In this document: piece by piece, positions 15,748-24,647 of the stretch
Layout of the letters: each line of letters starts with the position of its first letter
Position numbering within the stretch: position 1 is the stretch's first letter
NCBI RefSeq assembly: GCF_004117875.1
Contig: NZ_RAHW01000004.1
Coordinates: 248,001 to 312,000 of the forward strand
Direction of reading: 5' to 3'
Origin: Geomonas oryzae
GTDB taxonomy: Bacteria > Desulfobacterota > Desulfuromonadia > Geobacterales > Geobacteraceae
DNA: 64,000 nucleotides
Notes under the pieces: model-generated
What the model was told of the DNA's origin: nothing
What the model saw: the letters and a program-made list of their open reading frames with translations, nothing else
Database searches by the model: none
Made by a program: the position numbers and the translations under genes

Positions 15748-16153
15748 TAACTTCAAACATCAGAAGTTAGGTAATCGGGCTTATCATTGAGGGGGCTATT
15801 CCTTCTGGGTCCCCGCCTCTAATTTCGTAACAACTAAATGCTCGGCAGGGGACATGCCTTTCCGTGGCGGTAATGCACACTCTCCAGCACTGACCGTATT
15901 CCGCGACCAGCAGCTTTGGTGCTGGTCTGTCCAAGCTTGAGATGCACCTGCTCGAACAGTCGTCCGCGCACATTAACATGCTGGGTTAGCTGCGATCAAT
16001 GTTAATTTTCTAGTTGAGGTATTAGGAATAGTTCGCGATGGGCTGAGAACGTGGGGCATTACTCCAGCCTTCATTCCCGTCTTCACACCGGAATGCTAAC
16101 CCGATGCTTAGATGGCTAAAGGTCTGGGGACTTTCTCTTTTGGCAATGTGGCT
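15748..16153. other. gene-free border of the cassette island
   Basis: About 400 bp with no convincing gene. A 70-codon minus-strand frame (15767-15979) lacks a good start context. A variant of the AACATG core lies at 15967-15975, and an inverted pair GGGTTAGC (15981-15988) and GCTAACCC (16096-16103) flanks 107 bp. These may be relics of further cassette sites. Confidence 0.4.
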
Positions 16154-16182
16154 TTGACATGAAAGGGGGATATCTATATAGT
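16154..16182 (+). promoter_or_regulatory. near-consensus sigma-70 promoter
   Basis: TTGACA (16154-16159) and TATAGT (16177-16182) are separated by exactly 17 bases. They drive the secreted-protein gene starting at 16230, leaving a leader of about 40 nt that contains AAGGAGAT. Confidence 0.8.
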
Positions 16183-16229
16183 GCGATACAAATCAGGCGG
16201 CATATGAATTGTTATTGTAAGGAGATGCT

Positions 16230-18539
16230 ATGCACCGTTTCCCGCCCCGCACGTCCGGATCCTCGTTGTTCCTGAGAGTCCTTCTCGCCTGCACGATCCT
16301 CCTCGTTTCACTACAGAATCTGTACGCCGGGACTGCACCTGCCCACCCGGCAAACGTCTCCGTCGACATCTCGAGCCTCGTTTCCTTCCTCGGCACGCTG
16401 AGCACGGATGAAAAGGACGAGCAGGTGCGCGACTGGGCGGCGTACGGCCTGAAAAACGAGCTCGGCGTATCGACGGGGGAGGAGATCCCCATCCGCCACC
16501 CGTCGCTCAAGGAAACCGCTCCGGGGGAGGTGTCGAAGGGAAGGGTGTTCGAGGTCTCCGACAAGGAGTGGGCCGTACTCATTCCCAGGGAGAAACGCGG
16601 TGACAAGCCGCTCATCGGCTCCCTCGTCGACAAGCGCTACGCGAAGAGCAACGCCCTCCCAGAAAAGATCTCCGTCTTCACCTACGCACTTCCAGAAGGG
16701 GCATCGAACCTCGACATCTCGTTCGAGAAGAGCTTCGATACCGCCGCCGTCTTTACCGCCGAATACGGTTACAGCACCGCCTCCGTTTCCAATCTTCCCG
16801 AGCTCAGGAAGTTTCTCAAGAACGCCGACGACGTCGTCATGGTGCAGTGGAGCCCGGGCGCCCTGCTCATAGGCGCGCGCTCCTACGGGCACGACGCGCG
16901 TCGCGCGGTGACGGTGGAAGAGGTCGCCGCGCTCTACCAGGCCTACATCGCACCGGGCAGCCCCGCCAAAATCGGCTTCTCCCTCGACCTCGACATGGAC
17001 TACGGCGCGTTCGCCTCCGATCTGGAGGAGTTCGTCCGAACCTCGCCGCTTGTGCGGAACCCGGGCTTTGTCGGCGCCTCCGCCTCGGATCTCGGTGCGG
17101 TCGCGCAGCGCGTCAGGATGACAAGGAGCGATGCCCCTCTCGTGGCGCTCTTGCGCACCCTTTCGCAATCGGGGAGCGACGCGGACATGCGCGTCTTCTC
17201 GGCCATCTACAGCATCCAGCAGTACCACACCTACCAGAAGGCGCGCTACGACGGGAACCTGCAGGGGACGCAGGCCGGCATGATGCTCTTCTACACCGAC
17301 CTCCTCGCCAAGATGTGGGCCATGGACTACGAGGGGAGCTCGCCGAAGCTCGCCATCAAGGGGTTCCGCCCCATGACCGAGATCCTGATTCCGAAACTGT
17401 ACTGGCAGGGGTACGGCCGGGCGGCCAACACGAGGCTCTGGTTCGGCCTCAAGCAGGACGCCTTCGAGGTGTACGGGAACAAGACCCTGTTCCAGCCGAC
17501 GGCGACCAGGGTTTACGCCGCCTCTTCCAACATGCTGACGCCGGGCAAGGAGGAGACCGCCCCCAACTACCAGAGCAAGGAGTTCCTCGGGTGGTGGGAC
17601 CGGCATTACGAGGCCTTCGCCGACTACGAGCCCGCATATCACAGGCTGAACCAGATCCAGAAGTGGAGCTGCATCATCCTGATGCTCAAGGTGAGCGGCC
17701 TGCATCAGCTCGACTTCCTCCTTGACCTTCCGGTGCGGCGTGACATCGACTTCGAGCAGTGGAGCCGGGACGTCGAGCGGCTTCAGGGCGCCGCTTCCCT
17801 CCCGTTTCTGGACAAGGAGAAGTTGGGGCGTCGGACCGAGTGCCTCTCCCTGCTCCAATCGAAGCCCCACCCCTTCCTGGGAGGGTACGGCATGATCAGC
17901 GGCGGCATCACCCTGGCGACCCAGGCGGACATTCTGGCGAAGATGAAGGTGAACGGGGCGGCGCCGCCAGCCGCGAGCCCGGTGGTAAACGGGCTTCCCT
18001 TTCCTGTCGGCGGAACGTGGCAGAAAGGGGCGACGACGCCCGGCGGCGCACCGGCGCCCGCGGCGGAGAGCGTGCCGCAAACGGGTAAGCCGGCTGCGGA
18101 GCCCCAACCGGCCCAGTCTGCTGTGGTGGGCGCATCGGCAGTACCGTTGCAGGATAAGGAGAGTGGCGCGGGAAAAGGGAAGAAACAGGCGCTACGGCTT
18201 GCGTGGGAAAAGAGCCCGGAGCTCGAAGCGGTCGGCCTGGTAACGGCGCTGGCAAACGCGCAGCAGCCATCGGCTTCGGCAGGCAAGGGAGAGGCCCTTT
18301 TCAAGGCGGTTCCCTCGATTCAGTCGGTGGTCCGGGTGAAGGAGTGGGACACCTACCTGGTCAAGCTCGCGACCGTCAAGGAGATGTGGATCTATCTCAG
18401 CATCAATCCGGCGCAGGTGGATGATTACCCGGCGAAGGCCGCCGGTTCCTTCAAGGAGGCGGACATTTTCTGCGCCAAGGTGATCAGCGCGGCCGAAGCC
18501 GACAAGCTCGGGCAGGGTAAGGCGGTGCTCGGAAAGTAG
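16230..18539 (+). CDS. large secreted protein of unknown function
   Basis: A 769-residue protein. Residues about 14-34 form a signal peptide (LFLRVLLACTILLVSLQNLY, cleavage after AGTAPA or nearby). The mature part has a mixed alpha/beta body (35-560) with aromatic-rich stretches such as KLYWQGYGRAANTRLWFGL and WWDRHYEAFADYEPAYHRLN. A low-complexity Ala/Pro/Gly linker (about 565-650) and a C-terminal domain (about 660-769) follow. I recognise no family, catalytic motif or repeat. The start has AAGGAGA six bases upstream and the gene stands alone between a strong promoter and a strong terminator, so it is probably well expressed. A periplasmic or extracellular location is inferred from the signal. 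Confidence 0.75.
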   Translation: MHRFPPRTSGSSLFLRVLLACTILLVSLQNLYAGTAPAHPANVSVDISSLVSFLGTLSTDEKDEQVRDWAAYGLKNELGVSTGEEIPIRHPSLKETAPGEVSKGRVFEVSDKEWAVLIPREKRGDKPLIGSLVDKRYAKSNALPEKISVFTYALPEGASNLDISFEKSFDTAAVFTAEYGYSTASVSNLPELRKFLKNADDVVMVQWSPGALLIGARSYGHDARRAVTVEEVAALYQAYIAPGSPAKIGFSLDLDMDYGAFASDLEEFVRTSPLVRNPGFVGASASDLGAVAQRVRMTRSDAPLVALLRTLSQSGSDADMRVFSAIYSIQQYHTYQKARYDGNLQGTQAGMMLFYTDLLAKMWAMDYEGSSPKLAIKGFRPMTEILIPKLYWQGYGRAANTRLWFGLKQDAFEVYGNKTLFQPTATRVYAASSNMLTPGKEETAPNYQSKEFLGWWDRHYEAFADYEPAYHRLNQIQKWSCIILMLKVSGLHQLDFLLDLPVRRDIDFEQWSRDVERLQGAASLPFLDKEKLGRRTECLSLLQSKPHPFLGGYGMISGGITLATQADILAKMKVNGAAPPAASPVVNGLPFPVGGTWQKGATTPGGAPAPAAESVPQTGKPAAEPQPAQSAVVGASAVPLQDKESGAGKGKKQALRLAWEKSPELEAVGLVTALANAQQPSASAGKGEALFKAVPSIQSVVRVKEWDTYLVKLATVKEMWIYLSINPAQVDDYPAKAAGSFKEADIFCAKVISAAEADKLGQGKAVLGK

Positions 18540-18591
18540 GGCCGAAGTCGCGGAAAGGGAAGGGGAGTACGTCACGTAACGGTGTGGCGAG

Positions 18592-18632
18592 CGGGGCGGC
18601 CGGGAGAGATTATCCGGCCGCCCCCGTTTTTT
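18592..18632. terminator. strong rho-independent terminator
   Basis: A 12-bp GC stem (CGGGGCGGCCGG against its complement) with a 10-base loop is followed by six T on the plus strand. It ends the 16230 gene and overlaps the 3' end of the convergent MFS gene. Confidence 0.85.
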
Positions 18633-19851
18633 CCGGAGCGGGGACCACGGCGCGGTACAGGCAGAAGAAGACGAGTGCCATGACGAAGGTCGCGGCGCCG
18701 GTCAGCATGAAGCCTAGGGAGAAGCCGGAGCTTTTGATGACGACCCCCATGGTCGCCGAACTGAGCATCATGCCCAAGTAGATGCAGCTGTTATAGAGCC
18801 CAAGGCCCAATCCCCGCTGCTTTGCAGGGGTGACCACGACGACGAGCGAACTGAGCGCGGTGAAGCAGACCCCCATGCCCGCTCCGAGGAGGCAGGCGCA
18901 GGCGACGAGCGCGGCCATCCCTTGGGCCGGACCGGTGAGCGTGACGGCGACGGCGCAGACGATCAGGCCGATGCCGGACATGAGGCCGCGGTCGACCTTG
19001 TCGCTCAGACGCCCGAACGGTATGCGCAGCAGTACGTTCATGAGGGCCTGGGCCGCGAAGACGATGCCGATCTCCCCGACGTTCAGCCCCTGGGCGCGGG
19101 CGTGCAGCGGGAGAAACGAGATGAACATGCCGAAGCCGAAGCATCCCCCGAGCGTCCCGGCGAGGGCGGCTAAGAGCCTGCGGTTCGAGAAGATGCCGGT
19201 GAGGTGCTCCGGGTGATCGTCGGCGTGGGCGTGGTGGTCCTCCCCTTGGCCGGGGCGGAAGAAGAGGACGGCCGCGAGCGCCAGCAGGATGAGTCCCCCC
19301 GAGACGAAGAAGACTTCCCGTATGCCTATGATGCGGCCGAACCAGCCGCCGCTGGCCGGGCCTATGGTCATGGCGAGGTAGACCGCGGTGGTGTACCAGC
19401 TGTAGGCGCGGCCGACGTGGGAGCGGGGAACGACCTTCGCCACCGAGGCCATCATGCTCGGGGTGAAGGCGGAAAGCCCCATGCCGAAGACGAGGTAGGC
19501 GGCGCCGAGCAATAAAGGGGTGCCGCAGAAGGGGATGATAAGGGACGCGCCGCTCATGAGGCAAAGTCCGGCAAGCAGCACCGGCCTGATGCCGATGCGG
19601 TCCGATAAAAGCCCGGCGGGAACGGCGAGGGTGCCGGCCGACAGCATGAAGGCGGCGTTGATGAGGCCGATCTCCGTGGTGCCCGCTCCGATGCCGCTGG
19701 CCAGAAGCGGCAGCACCGGCATGCGCATGTAGGCGCCGAGAAAGCAGATAAAGCCGATGAGGCAGCAGGTGAGCACCTGCAGGGTGTGCCGGTGGCGGGG
19801 TGGCGCGTACTGCGAGGTGAGTTCTTCTTGTGTGGTGCCTGTCTCGTTCAT
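18610..19851 (-). CDS. MFS transporter
   Basis: A 413-residue major facilitator with twelve predicted membrane segments. The signature between helices 2 and 3 is visible as GLLSDRIGIRPVLLAG, with its counterpart between helices 8 and 9 as GRLSDKVDRGLMSG. A His/Asp-rich central loop (GEDHHAHADDHPEHL, about residues 205-220) joins the two halves. The overall pattern is of the drug/metabolite efflux (MFS_1) type; the substrate is unknown. The gene is alone, with no adjacent regulator. Its 3' end overlaps the shared terminator. Confidence 0.88.
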   Translation of the reverse strand: MNETGTTQEELTSQYAPPRHRHTLQVLTCCLIGFICFLGAYMRMPVLPLLASGIGAGTTEIGLINAAFMLSAGTLAVPAGLLSDRIGIRPVLLAGLCLMSGASLIIPFCGTPLLLGAAYLVFGMGLSAFTPSMMASVAKVVPRSHVGRAYSWYTTAVYLAMTIGPASGGWFGRIIGIREVFFVSGGLILLALAAVLFFRPGQGEDHHAHADDHPEHLTGIFSNRRLLAALAGTLGGCFGFGMFISFLPLHARAQGLNVGEIGIVFAAQALMNVLLRIPFGRLSDKVDRGLMSGIGLIVCAVAVTLTGPAQGMAALVACACLLGAGMGVCFTALSSLVVVVTPAKQRGLGLGLYNSCIYLGMMLSSATMGVVIKSSGFSLGFMLTGAATFVMALVFFCLYRAVVPAPEKTGAAG

Positions 19852-19941
19852 GGTCCGGCAAAACTAGCTGCAACGCCCGACGGTGTCAACATGAAACCCA
19901 CTGGTGCCGATTTCCCGCTGATGGCCGGTCCCTCACCCCGG

Positions 19942-19962
19942 CCCTCTCCCGGAGGGAGAGGG
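19942..19962. repeat. 21-bp CCCTCTCCC-type palindrome
   Basis: Arms CCCTCTCCC and GGGAGAGGG around GGA. The same palindrome occurs twice more at 53248-53268 and 53338-53358, so it is a dispersed extragenic repeat. Confidence 0.75.
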
Positions 19963-20012
19963 GGAAGTGGACATTAGGGGCTGATATTCGGCTGGATGTC
20001 TGGTGACTGCGG

Positions 20013-20492
20013 TCACGCTGCGAAGACTATCTCTTCTATGCTGCGGAAGAGTCGGCCGCCGCTCTCCTCGATGAAGTAGATCACCTGCAGGTTGAGCGGC
20101 ACGCCGGGAAAATCGCCGCAATCCCTGAAGTCGGTGCGCAAGCCGAAGCACCTCTTGCCGATCCCCGCGCCGTAGCCCACCTCGGCGACGGTCCCGCTGT
20201 CAGGCTCGGTGCCGTCGAGCACCGCCAGCACGATGTCGGATTCCTTCAGCCCTTGTGCGTTCACTCCGCCGGTGAAGGAGGCCGCCGCCTTGATGGCGGC
20301 AGCGCGGTGCGGCCCATCCTCGACGGAGAGCGCGGCCTCGATCCGTTTCGCCACCTCCTCTTGCTCCCACGGGTCGAAGATCTCGCAGCCGAGCGCTCTC
20401 AGGCGATCCTTGATCCGTTCGCGGTAGGGGGTGTTCTCGCGGCTGAAGCCGAGCGGGGAGGCGAGGTAAACCTTTGTTTTCTGGTCTGACAT
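20013..20492 (-). CDS. nucleoside 2-deoxyribosyltransferase family protein
   Basis: A 159-residue protein of the nucleoside deoxyribosyltransferase fold. YLASPLGFSREN near the N-terminus is the nucleotide-binding loop, and DGTEPDSGTVAEVGYGAG (about 108-125) carries the catalytic Glu in the family's (D)SGTxxEIGYA pattern. These enzymes exchange bases on deoxynucleosides or hydrolyse nucleotides such as dNMPs. The ATG at 20492 follows GGAGATGT, whereas the longer frame upstream has no ribosome-binding site. The gene is monocistronic. Confidence 0.85.
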   Translation of the reverse strand: MSDQKTKVYLASPLGFSRENTPYRERIKDRLRALGCEIFDPWEQEEVAKRIEAALSVEDGPHRAAAIKAAASFTGGVNAQGLKESDIVLAVLDGTEPDSGTVAEVGYGAGIGKRCFGLRTDFRDCGDFPGVPLNLQVIYFIEESGGRLFRSIEEIVFAA

Positions 20493-20557
20493 GACATCTC
20501 CATGAATGGGGGAGGGGACCTTATCTCCCTCAGCTTGCGGCTTCACCCACCCCCCGG

Positions 20558-20580
20558 CCCCCTCCCGTCAAGGGAGGGGG
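20558..20580. repeat. GC-rich palindrome next to MITE-like copy A
   Basis: CCCCCTCCC and GGGAGGGGG arms around GTCAA. A near-identical palindrome lies at the same distance before the second MITE-like copy (42936-42958). Confidence 0.7.
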
Positions 20581-20601
20581 AGGCTGGAAAGGGCACGTTG
20601 C

Positions 20602-20712
20602 ATCGTTCCTACGCTCCAGCGTGGGAACGCAAAGCTTCGGACGCTCCGGCGTCTGTTATGGGACGCTGGAGCGTCCCCAATGTACGTTCCCACGGAGGAC
20701 CGTAGGAACGAT
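20602..20712. repeat. MITE-like palindromic element, copy A
   Basis: The 111-bp element has imperfect terminal inverted repeats starting ATCGTTCCTACG and ending CGTAGGAACGAT. The inverted similarity continues through GCGTGGGAACGCA/TGCGTTCCCACG. Two further GC-rich hairpins (around GGACGCTCCGGCGTC and GGACGCTGGAGCGTCC) fill the centre. It has no coding capacity. Copy B at 42967-43078 differs at only a few positions. Confidence 0.85.
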
Positions 20713-20801
20713 ATCTAAACCTTCGCAAAGGGATGGGGACGCTGGGCTTGGGCGGTACTTCGCGGGAGCGCAACTCTGGAAACTTTGGGACACGTTGTCG
20801 C

Positions 20802-21200
20802 CTAGCCGCGGCGGGTGTCCTTGGCGCGGTCGTAGACCCGGGCGCCTCGGATGCGGTCATCGGCGATCTTGTTTTCCAGATCGTGACGCTCCACCTTCTT
20901 GTTCACCACGAGTTCCTCGTATCCCATGTAGCCGGACTTCGCGAGGTCGGCGACGATCTGGACGAACTGCTCCTTGTCATCGGGGGAGAGTTTGTGGAAG
21001 GCGTCGAAACGGTTCGAGGCGCCCAGGTTGAAGAAGTTGTCTACCGCGGTGAAGACGTCTTGAGAGGTGGAGATGTTGACCATATCGGCCTCGGCGGTGG
21101 CATCCACGCCGTTGTCTCTCTTAGAGGATGGCTTGGCCGAACCGGTGTCGGTGGTGGAACCGAGAATCATCGCCTTGTACGCCGCTAACGCTGAAATCAT
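20802..21200 (-). CDS. hypothetical protein
   Basis: A 132-residue soluble protein of unknown family. The N-terminal third is low-complexity (MILGSTTDTGSAKPSSKRDN). The rest is predicted helical, with FTAVDNFFNLGASNRFDAFH, LSPDDKEQFVQIVADLAKSG and a charged C-terminus. The ATG at 21200 lies seven bases after a perfect AGGAGGT, deciding it over the open codons upstream. I see no signal peptide or membrane helix. It may be transcribed on its own; the next gene upstream ends 123 bases away. Confidence 0.65.
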   Translation of the reverse strand: MISALAAYKAMILGSTTDTGSAKPSSKRDNGVDATAEADMVNISTSQDVFTAVDNFFNLGASNRFDAFHKLSPDDKEQFVQIVADLAKSGYMGYEELVVNKKVERHDLENKIADDRIRGARVYDRAKDTRRG

Positions 21201-21322
21201 GCCGCCACCTCCTGTCATAACGCCGAAAACATTTTACCTGATAGCGACGGGACAAGCGAGGGAAACTCTTTGTAAGTTCCGCAGAAGGGAAAAATGGCAC
21301 TATGACAGCAGCCTCGCCTTTA

Positions 21323-21985
21323 TCACTTCTCTTTTTTCACCTCGTTGAGCAGGATGCTGCGCATCTGGTATGGGTCGATCTCAGGTTCCCCCAGCTCGCG
21401 CTTCTCCTCGTTGATCAGCCTGGTGAGCTTTTTCTGTCTCCCCAGATGATCCAGCTTGTCGGGGAGGGAGGGCATGTTCCTCAGCCGCTCGTCCTTCGTT
21501 TCCAGCCTGGGAAGCCCGACGACGCCGGAAGGGAAGAGCCTGATCTTGTACTTCCCGCTTAAAACGGGGTCGTCCCAGGGAGAGAGCTCCTTTTCCCATT
21601 TCGTCCGGCCGGTGAACAGGTTTTTGAGCGGAAGGGTGACGCTCGCATATCCCGGCTTGTAGATCAGGAAGGTGGTCCGGTCGCTCTGGGTGAACGGCAG
21701 GGCGAGAACCGTGGTGTAGGAGGGGATGTGGAACCTTCCCTCCCGGTCGGTGAGCACCTCTTTCACGTTGATCACCGATGAGGACTGCCCCTTGCTGGCT
21801 CCCAGCGCACGTTTGTTGTACACGGCGACCACCACGGCCCCCTCGATGGGCTTTCCGGTCGCGATGTCGACCACCTTCCCGTCGAAGGAAGGCTCGTGGT
21901 ACATCGGCCAGACGGCCTCGGATGGTCCCGCGCCGAGTAAGAGCAGCGCGCATGCCGCGCATATCACCGCCACCAGCTTGATCAT
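21323..21985 (-). CDS. secreted protein with carboxypeptidase-regulatory-like domain
   Basis: A 220-residue exported protein. Residues 1-22 are a signal peptide (LVAVICAACALLLLGAGPSEA). Residues about 30-115 form a carboxypeptidase-D regulatory-like (transthyretin-like) beta-sandwich: FDGKVVDIATGKPIEGAVVV, then LTDREGRFHIPSY and FLIYKPGYASV. The C-terminal half is charged and helical. Such domains usually mediate binding rather than catalysis. It is the last gene of the minus-strand run that starts at 25058. The ATG at 21985 is chosen for its signal peptide; the longer frame upstream overlaps the preceding gene out of frame. Confidence 0.72.
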   Translation of the reverse strand: MIKLVAVICAACALLLLGAGPSEAVWPMYHEPSFDGKVVDIATGKPIEGAVVVAVYNKRALGASKGQSSSVINVKEVLTDREGRFHIPSYTTVLALPFTQSDRTTFLIYKPGYASVTLPLKNLFTGRTKWEKELSPWDDPVLSGKYKIRLFPSGVVGLPRLETKDERLRNMPSLPDKLDHLGRQKKLTRLINEEKRELGEPEIDPYQMRSILLNEVKKEK

Positions 21986-22005
21986 CCCGCCTGCCAATCC
22001 TCCGT

Positions 22006-22335
22006 TCACAAAAGCACGAAAGCGGCCGCCCAACCGGCAAGCATCACCAGCGGCGGCAGTATCACGTCCGGCACGAGGTTTGTCCAGTACTCCCTTTTGG
22101 ACGCGTAAAATTCGCGCTGTCTGCTGAAAACGGCCAGCAGCACCGCGGCGACCCAAAGCAGGAAGAACAGCATGACACTAAGCCCAACGATGCTGTTCCA
22201 GAAGGCGAAACGGTCCAGATCGCCGGCGCCGCTCTTGTCCATGGCGATGTCGGCCGCCCTTGCCGCGGCCAGGGAGGCGATGACGCAGGCGCTCTCCCCT
22301 GCGCAAAGTGCCAGTTTCAAGTGGCGCAGCTTCAT
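22006..22335 (-). CDS. small inner-membrane protein
   Basis: A 109-residue protein with a hydrophobic N-terminus (LKLALCAGESACVIASLAAA), a central helix (SIVGLSVMLFFLLWVAAVLL) and a C-terminal helix (VILPPLVMLAGWAAAFVLL). I recognise no family. Its ATG overlaps the stop of the DUF819 gene as ATGA, so translation is coupled and it may be a partner subunit of that membrane protein. Confidence 0.62.
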   Translation of the reverse strand: MKLRHLKLALCAGESACVIASLAAARAADIAMDKSGAGDLDRFAFWNSIVGLSVMLFFLLWVAAVLLAVFSRQREFYASKREYWTNLVPDVILPPLVMLAGWAAAFVLL

Positions 22336-23501
22336 GGTGCCACCGCCCTGCACATCTGCGCGCACAAAATCCCCAGCCAGGTGCCGACGATGTTGCCGAG
22401 GATGGCGAGGAGTAATCCGACCGAGGCGAGCCCTGGATGGTACACCTCGGCGACCACGGGGGCGGAGGCGACCCCGCCGACGTTGGCCTGGCTCGCGGCG
22501 GCGACGAGGAACATGGGGGCCTTCAGCAGCCGCGCCCCCACCACGAGGAACACGGCGTGCACCGCGACGATCAAAAGGCCTGCGGCGATGAGGACGAGCG
22601 CCGAGCCGACGCTGGCCACCGATGCCTTGGCGCCGATGGCGGTCAGTACGAAGTAGAGCAGGTCGTACCCGGTGCGCGAGGCGCCGGCGCGCTCCAGCTT
22701 TCTAAGCGGCGAGAACGAGAGCGCGATGCCGAAAAGGGTGACCACGATGATGGTCCAGGTGTAGGAGGTGATCACGTCCCGGACCTTCGGGAGGAGTTCC
22801 GCGATCATGTGCGCTCCCCAGCCGCCGGCGAGTGCCACCGCCAGCGAGAGGGCGACGCCTCCGGCGGTGCGGCGCCCCCCCTTCGAGGCGAGATGCTGCG
22901 CCGCCTGCTCGCCCAGGTGTTCCAGGATGCCGCGCTCGGAGCGGTTCCAGCGGTCGAAGGCGGGCTGCAGCCCGACGATGGCGATCATGAAGCCCATCCA
23001 GAGGTAGGGGACCACGGTGTCCACGATCACCATCGGGGCGAAGACGGCATCGGGGACGGCAAGCGCCTCCTTCACCGCGATCATGTTGGCGCTCCCCCCG
23101 GTCCAGGAGGCGGAAAGGGCGCCGAAGCCGGACCAGAACTGCGCGCCGATGAGGGGGCGAAAGAGCGAGAAGGAGAGGACGGCTCCCGCCATGATGCCGG
23201 CGGCGCCGATGAAGAACATGGCGAGGGCGATCGGCCCCAGGCGCAGGATCGCGCCGATATCCACCGGCAAGAGGAGCAGCACGAGGCTTGCCGGCAACAG
23301 CCAGGTGGTGATGAGGCCGTAGACCGGGCTCTTCGTCGCGATGAGGCCGAAGGTGGCCGAAAGCATCGGGATGAAGTAGATCCAGAACACCGCCGGGAGG
23401 AGATCGAAGAAGCGTGCGGTCCGCTCGTGCCGCGACAGGGTGAGGATCACCGCCTCGATGACGACTAAGACCGCGACGATGAGGACCGGGTTCTCGATCA
23501 T
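22332..23501 (-). CDS. DUF819 family integral membrane protein
   Basis: A 389-residue protein with ten or eleven membrane segments and the DUF819 (YjcL-like) hallmarks: SASWTGGSANMIAVKEALAV in the first half and AAASQANVGGVASAPVVAEV near the C-terminus, both glycine-rich re-entrant-type sequences. The function of DUF819 is not established; a transporter is likely. Its start overlaps the stop of the dipeptide epimerase gene by four bases, which argues that it handles the epimerase's substrate or product. Confidence 0.82.
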   Translation of the reverse strand: MIENPVLIVAVLVVIEAVILTLSRHERTARFFDLLPAVFWIYFIPMLSATFGLIATKSPVYGLITTWLLPASLVLLLLPVDIGAILRLGPIALAMFFIGAAGIMAGAVLSFSLFRPLIGAQFWSGFGALSASWTGGSANMIAVKEALAVPDAVFAPMVIVDTVVPYLWMGFMIAIVGLQPAFDRWNRSERGILEHLGEQAAQHLASKGGRRTAGGVALSLAVALAGGWGAHMIAELLPKVRDVITSYTWTIIVVTLFGIALSFSPLRKLERAGASRTGYDLLYFVLTAIGAKASVASVGSALVLIAAGLLIVAVHAVFLVVGARLLKAPMFLVAAASQANVGGVASAPVVAEVYHPGLASVGLLLAILGNIVGTWLGILCAQMCRAVAP

Positions 23502-24607
23502 GGGAACTCGGGCTCCACGCCGATGCCCGGGCCGGCGGCGCTCAGGTCGAAACGGCCGCTTGCGTCAAGGTAGGGGGAGTGACCCATCTCGCCGCTTAGG
23601 AAGAAGGTGGTGTCGAGGTCGATGAAGTCGATGCAGCCAAGTCCCGCCGCGAAATGGGCCGATGCGGTGATGGCGAGCGAGCTCTCCATCATCGCCCCGA
23701 GCATGAGCCGCTTGCCGCTTTCCACGGCGAGACGGGCGATCTCGGCGCCGTCCAGGATGCCGCTTTTCATGAACTTTATGTTGATGGCGCTCACCGCGTT
23801 CATATCTATGGCGCGTCTTGCCGCAGCGACGGAACCGACGCTTTCATCGGCGCAGACCAGGATGCCGCTTCCCTCGAGCGCCTTCGTTATCGTGCAAAGC
23901 CCTTCCCAGTCCTCTTTGGGGACCGGCTGCTCCAGAAGCGCCGGGCGCGCCCCTCCGGCGTCGAGCCGTTCCAGGAACGCGAGCATGCGCGTCGCGTTGA
24001 AGCCCATGTTGGCGTCGAGGACGATCTCGCACCCCGGCGCCGCCTCCCGCACCGCGAGCACCCTTTCGAGGTCGATACCCTCGTCGGCGCCGACCTTGAT
24101 CTTGAAGGTTTTAAAGCCGCGCTGCGCGAAGTCGAGCGCCGTTTGCCGCGCCTCATCGACGGTCCCGATCACCACGGTTATGTCCGTAGCGAAGGAGAAG
24201 GCCGGCGCATTGTGGGCGAGCGGCGTGAAGAGCCGGTGGAAGGGGATCCCCTGCAGGCGGGCGCTCAGGTCCAGGACCGCCATCTCGAGTGCGGCAAGAC
24301 CGGCGTGGTTGCCGGCAAAGGCCGGGGCGAACTCGCGGCAGACCGCGACGGGGTCGCTGATCCTTCTACCGCGCAGGGCGTGCGCCGCGCTTTGCAGGGT
24401 GTCCAGGGTGTCGGCTACCGTCTCGCCGGTTATGTGCGTGGCTACCGCCGCCTCGCCGTAGCCGCAGGTCCCGTCCCCTGCGCACAGCCTCAAGAAGACG
24501 TTTTCCAGCTCGTCGTGCTGGCCGGTTGCGATGCGAAACGGCGTGACAAGCGGCGCTCGGATGATCGAGGCAACCGCGTCGTCGATAACAAAGGATACTT
24601 TCTCCAT
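23498..24607 (-). CDS. dipeptide epimerase (L-Ala-D/L-Glu epimerase-like, enolase superfamily)
   Basis: A 369-residue muconate-lactonising subgroup enolase. The KXK general base motif is TFKIKVG (about 160-166). Metal ligands appear as DAN (about 193), EQP (about 221) and DES (about 246), and the second base as KFMKSG (about 270). The family epimerises Ala-Glu dipeptides from murein or related dipeptides. Specificity here is inferred from resemblance only. The ATG at 24607, with GGAGGAAC upstream, is preferred over the adjacent TTG. It is the second gene of an operon YbjN-epimerase-DUF819-small membrane-secreted protein. Confidence 0.82.
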   Translation of the reverse strand: MEKVSFVIDDAVASIIRAPLVTPFRIATGQHDELENVFLRLCAGDGTCGYGEAAVATHITGETVADTLDTLQSAAHALRGRRISDPVAVCREFAPAFAGNHAGLAALEMAVLDLSARLQGIPFHRLFTPLAHNAPAFSFATDITVVIGTVDEARQTALDFAQRGFKTFKIKVGADEGIDLERVLAVREAAPGCEIVLDANMGFNATRMLAFLERLDAGGARPALLEQPVPKEDWEGLCTITKALEGSGILVCADESVGSVAAARRAIDMNAVSAINIKFMKSGILDGAEIARLAVESGKRLMLGAMMESSLAITASAHFAAGLGCIDFIDLDTTFFLSGEMGHSPYLDASGRFDLSAAGPGIGVEPEFP

Positions 24608-24647
24608 CAACAGTTCCTCCGGGGAGCTAGGACCTCATTTCATTGCA

